Source of the DNA: Sagittula sp. P11
GTDB taxonomy: Bacteria > Pseudomonadota > Alphaproteobacteria > Rhodobacterales > Rhodobacteraceae
Length of the DNA stretch: 64,000 bases
Assembly: GCF_002814095.1 (NCBI RefSeq)
Contig: NZ_CP021913.1
Span: 2,576,001 to 2,640,000 of the forward strand
Reading direction: 5' to 3'
The notes below the pieces were generated by a model. The model was given only the letters and a program-made list of their open reading frames with translations, ran no database searches and had not been told where the DNA came from. The translations under genes and the position numbers were made by a program. Shown here one piece after another: positions 58,615-64,000 of the stretch (position 1 is the stretch's first letter; every line of letters starts with the position of its first letter).

Positions 58615-59649
58615 TCAGGCGATGGCGCCCCAGGCCAGTCCGGCGACGATGGAGCCCGCCAGTGCAAAGGCAAGGTAGGCGGCGAAGACGCGCGGCTTGA
58701 CCAGCGCCCAGACCGCGATGGCGGCGGGGATGCAGCTGACGCCCCCGGCGAGCATGAAGCTCATCGCCGCGCCGTCCGCCATGCCCATGTTCAGCAGCTC
58801 GCTGACCAGCGGTACGGCCGCGTAACCGTTCAGGTAGGCGGGCATCCCGACCAGCGCCCCCAGCAGGATCGGCATCAGTCCGCTGCCGCCCAGCACCGAG
58901 GCGACTGCGTCGGCAGGGACGTAGTGGATCATCACCGCTTCGATGATGTAGGCCAGCGTGAGCCATTTCAGCAGGAACAGGGCATTGTCGGTGGCGGCCG
59001 AACGAAAGACCTCGCGACGTTCCGGCTCCTGCCAGAAGCGCCAGACCGGTTTGCCTTGGAACGGTTTCTTCACGCCGCAGCAGCCGCCGACCTTGGGCTT
59101 TGCACGCAGCGGGTCGGCGAAGACCGGAGAGGACTTCAGCATCATCGTGCCCAAGCCGCCCATCAGGCCGATGCCAACCGCGGCCAGCAACTTGGCGGTC
59201 GCGAACTCCATGCCCAGAACGCCCGCGGTTATCGAGAACATTGCCGGGTCCATCAACGGAGAGGCCAGCCAGAAGGCCATGACGGCGGACAGCGGCGCGC
59301 CGACGGCCAGCAGTGCGGCGATGAAGGGGATCACCTCGCACGAGCAGAAGGGGGACAGTCCGCCCAGAAGCGCGGCAAAGACGATCATCCGGGTTTCCCG
59401 GCCCTCGAAGGCCTTGGCAAGCAGCGTCTCCGCCCCTGTCGCCTTCAGGTAGGCGACGGCGAGGACCGCGAACAGGATGAACGGTGCGGTGTTCAGCAGC
59501 GCCCGGGCAGCGAAGGTCACGCTGGGCCAGAACTGCGGCGTGTCCAGCACCGCCACGGCAAGAAGGATCGCCGCAGACGCCATCCAGGCCCAGGAGATCC
59601 GCGCCCGGACCTGCGGCCAGAACGGCGTGTTCGAAGAGGTGTCAGCCAT
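58615..59649 (-). CDS. Permease of the ArsP/SO_0444 (DUF318) family
   Basis: A 344-residue membrane protein with the family motif SPFCSCEVIPF (about residue 100) and GAPLSAVMAFWLASPLMDPAMF. A cysteine pair in a cytoplasmic loop (GGCCGVKK) and the linked ArsR regulator suggest efflux of an organoarsenical or of zinc/copper. ATG 59649 overlaps the regulator gene end by eight bases, so they form one operon. Confidence 0.85.
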   Translation of the reverse strand: MADTSSNTPFWPQVRARISWAWMASAAILLAVAVLDTPQFWPSVTFAARALLNTAPFILFAVLAVAYLKATGAETLLAKAFEGRETRMIVFAALLGGLSPFCSCEVIPFIAALLAVGAPLSAVMAFWLASPLMDPAMFSITAGVLGMEFATAKLLAAVGIGLMGGLGTMMLKSSPVFADPLRAKPKVGGCCGVKKPFQGKPVWRFWQEPERREVFRSAATDNALFLLKWLTLAYIIEAVMIHYVPADAVASVLGGSGLMPILLGALVGMPAYLNGYAAVPLVSELLNMGMADGAAMSFMLAGGVSCIPAAIAVWALVKPRVFAAYLAFALAGSIVAGLAWGAIA

Positions 59650-59983
59650 GGGAATGCTCCGTTGCACAGCTCGCATCGGCGCAGCAGTGCCGCAAAAGAT
59701 AATCCGACAGCGCCCGGACTTCCGCGTAGTCCGCCCCGGCACAGATGATGCTTCTTCCCTGACGCGACTGGGTCACCAGACCGGCCGCGGCAAGGATTTT
59801 CAGGTGATGGGTCAGGGTCGATCCGCTGATCCCGCACCGTTCGCCCAGAACGCCGATGGGCAGCCCCTCCGACCCGGCACGCACCAGGACATCCAGAACC
59901 GCAAGGCGCTGTTCCGAACCGAGGGCCGCGAACTTCGACGCGGCGGTTTCGGGCGTCAGCCCGCTGTGAATCGTCATTTCCAT
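59642..59983 (-). CDS. ArsR-family metal(loid)-responsive repressor
   Basis: A 113-residue winged-helix regulator (FAALGSEQRLAVLDVLVRAG, then GISGSTLTHHLKILAAAGLV). The C-terminal cysteines and histidines (HCCADASCATEHSH) are candidate metal ligands. It probably represses itself and the permease. The ATG at 59983 lies within an inverted repeat that is a likely operator. Confidence 0.88.
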   Translation of the reverse strand: MEMTIHSGLTPETAASKFAALGSEQRLAVLDVLVRAGSEGLPIGVLGERCGISGSTLTHHLKILAAAGLVTQSRQGRSIICAGADYAEVRALSDYLLRHCCADASCATEHSHG

Positions 59984-60003
59984 ACTTCTAAGGGTATCGA
60001 AAT
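59976..60003. promoter_or_regulatory. Candidate ArsR operator over its own start codon
   Basis: ATTTCCATAC and GTATCGAAAT form a 10-bp inverted repeat (one mismatch) with an eight-base spacer. The left arm contains the arsR start codon, so bound repressor would block both transcription and translation of the operon. Confidence 0.6.
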
Positions 60004-60144
60004 GAATCCGTCGCGCAAGTGTTATTTCAACAATCTTCGAAATGTCCGGTCCATGCGCGGGCTGGCCGGATCCAACGGCCGATCCGCTTGCCAGCGGGCG
60101 CCGCGCGGGCGACAGTCGCCGCACCCTGAAATCGGAGTTTCCAG

Positions 60145-61149
60145 ATGCAGCCCGGCCCCCTGAACCTAATCACCGACGTGGCTGGTCTGCGGGTCGGGAA
60201 CGCTTCGGACCCCACATTGAAATCGGGCACGACCGTCCTGACTGCCGACCGCCCCTTCACAGCCTCCGTCGCGATACACGGCGGCGCGCCCGGCACGCGA
60301 GAGACTGCGCTTCTCGCCCCCGACAAATCGGCGCCGGGCGTGGATGCGCTGGTGCTGTCGGGCGGCAGCGCCTTCGGCCTCGCCGCGGCGCAGGGAGTCA
60401 TGGATGCGCTGCACGTACAGGGCAGGGGGTTCGAGGTCTTCTCGGCTCGCGTGCCCATCGTGCCCGCGGCGATCATCTTCGACCTCTTGAACGGCGGCGA
60501 GAAGCGTTGGACCGTGAACCCCTATCCGGACCTGGGCGCTCGCGCGCTCGCCGCCGCCGACACGACCTTTGCCATCGGGACGCAGGGGGCGGGCGCTGGC
60601 GGGCAGACGGCGCAGCACAAGGGCGGGCTTGGGTCGGCCTCGCTGGTGCTGGCGGACGGCACCACGGTGGGCGCGCTTGTCGCGGTGAACCCGATGGGAA
60701 GCGTGACGACTTCCTCGGGCCGGCACTTCCATGCGGCGCCCTACGAGGTAAACGCCGAATTTGGTGGCCTCGGCCCGGACCCCCAGCCGTCGCTGGCGTT
60801 GCTGCCCAGCCGCAAGGTCGGCGCCATGGCCCAGCAGGGCAACACCACCATCGCGATCGTCGCCACCGATGCCGCGCTCGACAAGGCACAGTGCAACCGT
60901 CTTGCCGTTGCGGCGCATGACGGCATCGCCCGGGCCATCCTGCCGGCGCATTCGCCGATGGACGGGGATCTGGTGTTCGCCGCCTCAATGGGGGACCGCC
61001 CACTGATAGAGCCAGGCGCACAGCTCGCCATGATCGGCCACGCCGCCAGCCTGTGCCTCAGCCGAGCAATCGCACGCGCGGTTTGGGAGGCAGAGCCCGA
61101 ACCCTACGATACCCTCCCGGCGATCCGGCGGGAGCTTGGGCTCGTCTGA
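60145..61149 (+). CDS. P1-family peptidase (DmpA/NylC-like, S58)
   Basis: A 334-residue protein. LVLSGGSAFGLAAAQGVMDAL, VPIVPAAIIFDLL and GTQGAGAGGQTAQHKGGLG are DmpA/NylC family blocks. These enzymes are N-terminal nucleophile hydrolases that cleave themselves before a Ser or Thr. Here the likely position reads VNPMGSV, with Pro where NylC-type members have Thr, so autocleavage is doubtful. GGAG precedes the ATG by eight bases. It has no signal peptide. Confidence 0.82.
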   Translation: MQPGPLNLITDVAGLRVGNASDPTLKSGTTVLTADRPFTASVAIHGGAPGTRETALLAPDKSAPGVDALVLSGGSAFGLAAAQGVMDALHVQGRGFEVFSARVPIVPAAIIFDLLNGGEKRWTVNPYPDLGARALAAADTTFAIGTQGAGAGGQTAQHKGGLGSASLVLADGTTVGALVAVNPMGSVTTSSGRHFHAAPYEVNAEFGGLGPDPQPSLALLPSRKVGAMAQQGNTTIAIVATDAALDKAQCNRLAVAAHDGIARAILPAHSPMDGDLVFAASMGDRPLIEPGAQLAMIGHAASLCLSRAIARAVWEAEPEPYDTLPAIRRELGLV

Positions 61150-61159
61150 GGCAGGTTTG

Positions 61160-61960
61160 TCAGCGCAGGATCGGCGGCTTGTCGGGGTCGGAGCCCGGGG
61201 CGGCGCGTTCGAATTCCACCCGCGGTTTATCCGGCTCCGGCAGATCGAAGCGCAGACCGACACGAGCCAGACGCGCGCAGATCGGATCGTCGGCCTTAAG
61301 GAAGACCACGTCCAGCGCGCCCGCTTCGAGACCGGAGAACACCAGCGCCTCCTGCACCGCTCCGGCCAGAGCCGGTTCGGCCCGTTCCGGAGCGCCGACG
61401 ATCCCCAGCAGGTGACCGCGCCCGCCGCCCTCATAGCCGACCTCCGCCAGCCACGCGCAGTCCGCCAGACCCGCCGCCGTGGCCAGCTTGGCGTCGAGCG
61501 CGGTCAGCAGGACTTCGGGCAGGGCGCGGGGTGCGGAGAGGGTTTCGGCGCGCGCCTCGGCCATGGCGGGGGCCTGCGACAGGGTCTCTGCCAGCCAGGC
61601 CAGCGCCTCCGGCGGCAGCAGGATCTGCGAGGGGCCGCTTTCGGGGTTCAGCGCCAGGCCTATGCCCTGACCGGCCAGCATGCCCGCAAGCGCACGGCCC
61701 GACATGGCGACATAGGGCACCGCGCGTCCGGCAAAGCCCGACATCCGCGCCTCCCGGTCGAAGACGAGGACGAAGCGCGCGTCGGCCACATCGAAGATTT
61801 CCGGTTCGATGGTGTCGCCTGCGGGCTCCCGTTCCAGCATCAGGAACAGCTCGCTCGACGCCAGCCGGTCGTAGAACCGCATCCGTGCGGCGTCGTCGTC
61901 CGGGGCGGCTTCCATTTCGGCAAAGGCGCGGTCCAGCGCGGTCTCGGGCATGTCAGGCAT
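61160..61960 (-). CDS. SseB-family protein
   Basis: A 266-residue protein (FYDRLASSELFLMLEREP then VFDREARMSGFAGRAVPYVAMSGRALAGMLAGQGIGLALNPES) with the SseB N-terminal domain followed by an enhanced-serine-sensitivity-like C-terminal region. Function unknown. It overlaps the uracil-DNA glycosylase gene by eight bases. Confidence 0.8.
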   Translation of the reverse strand: MPDMPETALDRAFAEMEAAPDDDAARMRFYDRLASSELFLMLEREPAGDTIEPEIFDVADARFVLVFDREARMSGFAGRAVPYVAMSGRALAGMLAGQGIGLALNPESGPSQILLPPEALAWLAETLSQAPAMAEARAETLSAPRALPEVLLTALDAKLATAAGLADCAWLAEVGYEGGGRGHLLGIVGAPERAEPALAGAVQEALVFSGLEAGALDVVFLKADDPICARLARVGLRFDLPEPDKPRVEFERAAPGSDPDKPPILR

Positions 61961-62546
61961 CCAGAACCTCTCTGACGCGGGCGCGCAGCACGGGCAGCAG
62001 GTCTGCCGCGAACCACGGGTTGCGTTTCAGCCAACCCGTATTGCGCCACGACGGATGCGGCAAGGGCAGGGCGTCGGGCAGAAAGTCGCGCCAGTTGCTC
62101 ACCGTCTCGGTGACATTTGTCGTGACGCCCAGATGCCAGCGCTGCGCAATGCCGCCGATGGGCAGGGTCAGGCGGACCTCGGGCAGGCGGTCGACCAGCG
62201 GCGCGCGCCATGTCCTTGCGCAGATCGCAGGGGGCGGCAGGTCCGACCCCTTGCGGTAACCGGGAAAGCAGAACCCCATCGGCAGGATCGCCACGCGTGC
62301 CTCGTCATAGAACGTATCCGCGTCGAGGCCGAGCCAGTCGCGCAGCCGGTCTCCAGACGGATCGGTGAAGGGCCGCCCGGAATGGTGCACTTTCATCCCC
62401 GGCGCCTGCCCGGCAATCAGCAGGCGCGCGGTGGGCTTGGCGCGCAGCACGGGGCGCGGCGCATGCCCGGTTTCGGTCGCCGCAAAGCGGTCCTCGCAGA
62501 TGCGGCAGCCGCGCACGTCCTCGATCAGGGCGGAAAGGTCGGTCAT
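61953..62546 (-). CDS. Uracil-DNA glycosylase-superfamily protein
   Basis: A 197-residue protein. Cys14 and Cys17 (CRIC), the catalytic-loop motif GQAPGMKVHHSGRPFTDPSGDRLR and the HPSWRNTGW motif near the end belong to the UDG-like superfamily. Whether it removes uracil is unclear, because this subgroup lacks proven activity. It is first in an operon with sseB. Confidence 0.85.
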   Translation of the reverse strand: MTDLSALIEDVRGCRICEDRFAATETGHAPRPVLRAKPTARLLIAGQAPGMKVHHSGRPFTDPSGDRLRDWLGLDADTFYDEARVAILPMGFCFPGYRKGSDLPPPAICARTWRAPLVDRLPEVRLTLPIGGIAQRWHLGVTTNVTETVSNWRDFLPDALPLPHPSWRNTGWLKRNPWFAADLLPVLRARVREVLDA

Positions 62547-62585
62547 CTTTCGTAGCTAGGACCGGAACGGCCGTCCTTCAACGCG

Positions 62586-63326
62586 TCAGATGCAGCGCCC
62601 GCCGTCGACGTCCATGCAGACGCCGGTGATCATGCTGGCCTCGTCCGAGCACAGGTAGAGCGCCGCGTTCGCCAGGTCCTCCGGGGTGGAGAACCGGCCC
62701 AGCGGGATGGTCGACAGGAACTTGGCCCGCATCTCGGGCGTGTCCTCGCCGAGGAAGCTGGGCAGCAGCGGCGTGTCCCCGGCCACCGGGTTCAGCGCGT
62801 TCACCCGGATGCCGAAGGGGGCGAGTTCGACGGCCATCGCCTTGGTCGCGGTGTTCATCCAGCCCTTCGACGCGTTGTACCAGTTGAGCTTCGGACGCGG
62901 AGAGACCCCGGCGGTGGACGCGATGTTGAGGATCACGCCCGACCCGCGCGCCTTGAAGGCGGGCACCACGGCACGGGCAGTCAGGTAGACCGACTTGCAG
63001 TTCACCGCGAACACCCGGTCGAAGTCGTCCTCGCTCACGTCCTCCAGCGGTGTCGGAAGATGCGTGATGCCCGCGTTGTTGACCACGATGTCGGGCGTGC
63101 CGTGGGCGCCGGTGAAGCCGTCTATCATCTCCGCGACCGAGGTTGGGTCGGAGACGTCGACATGGGTGTGCGGCGCGCCGATCCGCGCCGCGACGCGCAC
63201 GGCGGCGTCGGTGTTGATGTCGGCCACGAGCACCGTTGCACCTTCGGCGGCAAACCGGGCGGCGATGCCTTCGCCGAAGCCCGAGCCGGCCCCGGTCACG
63301 ATGGCGCGTTTTCCCTGCAATCTCAT
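62586..63326 (-). CDS. Short-chain dehydrogenase/reductase
   Basis: A 246-residue SDR enzyme. TGAGSGFG (11-18) binds NAD(P), NNAG is at 83-86 and the catalytic residues are Ser137, Tyr150 and Lys154 (WYNASKGW). The C-terminal GVCMDVDGG is standard. It lies 11 bases downstream of a second SDR gene, so the pair may act in the same sugar or alcohol pathway; the substrate is unknown. Confidence 0.9.
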   Translation of the reverse strand: MRLQGKRAIVTGAGSGFGEGIAARFAAEGATVLVADINTDAAVRVAARIGAPHTHVDVSDPTSVAEMIDGFTGAHGTPDIVVNNAGITHLPTPLEDVSEDDFDRVFAVNCKSVYLTARAVVPAFKARGSGVILNIASTAGVSPRPKLNWYNASKGWMNTATKAMAVELAPFGIRVNALNPVAGDTPLLPSFLGEDTPEMRAKFLSTIPLGRFSTPEDLANAALYLCSDEASMITGVCMDVDGGRCI

Positions 63327-63337
63327 CGCCCTGATCC

Positions 63338-64000
63338 TCAGTAGGTTGCGCGACCGCCGGACTGGTCAAAGACCGACGCGGTGGTGAAGGACGCCTCGTC
63401 CGAGGCCAGCCAGCAGGTCATGGCCGCGATCTCGTCGACCGTGCCGAAGCGGCCCATGGGGATCTTCGACTTCATGAAGTCGATGAAGGTCTGGGTCATC
63501 TGGTCGAAGATCGCGGTGTGCACGGCCGCGGGCGCGATGGCGTTGACCGTGATCCGGGTGTCCGCCAGTTCCTTGCCGAGGGACTTCGTCAGGCCGATGA
63601 CCGCCGCCTTGGACGACGAATAGGCAGAGGCGTTGGGGTTGCCCTCCTTGCCCGCAACAGAGGCCATGTTGACGATCCGTCCGAACCCGTTCGGACGCAT
63701 GATGCGCGCGGCGGCACGGTTGCAGTAGAACAGCCCGTGGACGTTCAGCGCATAGACCTTCAGCCAGTCCTCGGTGGGGTAGTCGATCACCGGCACGTTG
63801 GGCCCGGTGATCCCGGCAGAGCAGACCAGCGTGTCGAGATGCCCCATGGCCTGCGCGTCCTCCGCCATCGCGGCGTCAACCGCATCCGGGTCGGTGACGT
63901 CGACCTGGCGGGTCTTCAGCTGTGTGCCCTCGAGCTTTGCGAGGTTGTCGGCGCTGATGTCCCAGACCGTGACTGTGGCGCCCTCGTCGGCCAGGCGGCT
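63338..64000 (-). CDS. Short-chain dehydrogenase/reductase, 5' end outside the window
   Basis: The open frame continues to the window edge (last visible codons encode SRLADEGATVTVWDI), so about 221 residues are seen and the cofactor-binding start is missing. SAYSSSKAAVIGLTKSLGKELA carries the Tyr-x3-Lys site and VNAIAPAAVHTAIFDQM follows. The pattern resembles the 3-hydroxy- or sugar-acid dehydrogenases (for example keto-deoxy-fuconate dehydrogenase type) but is not specific. Confidence 0.88.
   Translation of the reverse strand, partial: SRLADEGATVTVWDISADNLAKLEGTQLKTRQVDVTDPDAVDAAMAEDAQAMGHLDTLVCSAGITGPNVPVIDYPTEDWLKVYALNVHGLFYCNRAAARIMRPNGFGRIVNMASVAGKEGNPNASAYSSSKAAVIGLTKSLGKELADTRITVNAIAPAAVHTAIFDQMTQTFIDFMKSKIPMGRFGTVDEIAAMTCWLASDEASFTTASVFDQSGGRATY

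Overview
The window is high-GC DNA with the gene repertoire of an alphaproteobacterium, most likely a Rhodobacterales (Roseobacter/Rhodobacter-type) chromosome. Pointers are a TRAP transporter set, an AglR/AglA-like pair, a hedgehog/intein-domain exoprotein, and phage families that I associate mainly with this group (DUF2460, DUF6362, DUF2924, DUF3489, DUF7220). No rRNA and no CRISPR array was seen; there is one tRNA-Ser(GGA).

Region 1 (1-9.4 kb) is ordinary host metabolism. A TetR regulator faces a dctM-dctQ-dctP TRAP operon; a TauE/SafE permease and an amidase follow on the other strand. Near-identical palindromes lie in front of the TRAP operon and of the permease/amidase pair, so both are probably one TetR regulon for uptake and hydrolysis of an amide-type organic acid. 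A LacI regulator and a divergent GH13 alpha-glucosidase share a promoter with two operators 21 bp apart.

Region 2 (9.4-16.6 kb) holds a 1,506-residue secreted RTX protein made of 14 repeats in two blocks of seven, cadherin-like domains and a duplicated RTX array. Then come about 0.9 kb without a recognisable gene, two tandem AlpA-like genes (the second cut short) and a complete IS3-family element with a -1 frameshift site. The insertion sequence sits exactly between the broken AlpA gene and the prophage.

Region 3 (16.6-52.4 kb) is a lambda-like siphoprophage remnant. The leftward late operon runs terminase, gpW, portal, protease-capsid fusion, decoration and head-tail proteins, tail tube, frameshifted tail chaperone G/GT, tape measure, DUF2460, holin and lysozyme. 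Nothing for the distal tail or host recognition is present, and the end abuts the insertion sequence. A PadR-led cassette interrupts the tail genes on the opposite strand. Early genes (33.5-46.7 kb) encode two DNA methyltransferases, a RuvC-like nuclease, a primase-ATPase that has lost its Walker A segment by a frameshifting deletion, a Fe-S exonuclease, an HNH protein, an SF2 helicase, a Sak4-like ATPase, a sigma-like factor and a Com-like zinc ribbon. A 731-residue protein of unknown function sits alone beside a four-gene serine-recombinase cassette and a DUF3883 protein at the right end. The prophage is probably defective.

Region 4 (52.4-64 kb) is host again: tRNA-Ser, capsule export genes kpsT-kpsE (kpsM not in view), a Hint-domain protein, NhaA, an ArsR-regulated metal(loid) permease, a P1/DmpA-family peptidase, a uracil-DNA glycosylase-like protein with SseB, and two SDR dehydrogenases, the last running off the window.

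Most worth a second look are the cytosine methyltransferase whose gene is open in two frames with codon preference switching between them, the nested start inside the protease-capsid fusion, the PadR cassette, the orphan 731-residue protein, a repeated leader in the early region, and a hairpin abutting the sigma-like gene's start codon.
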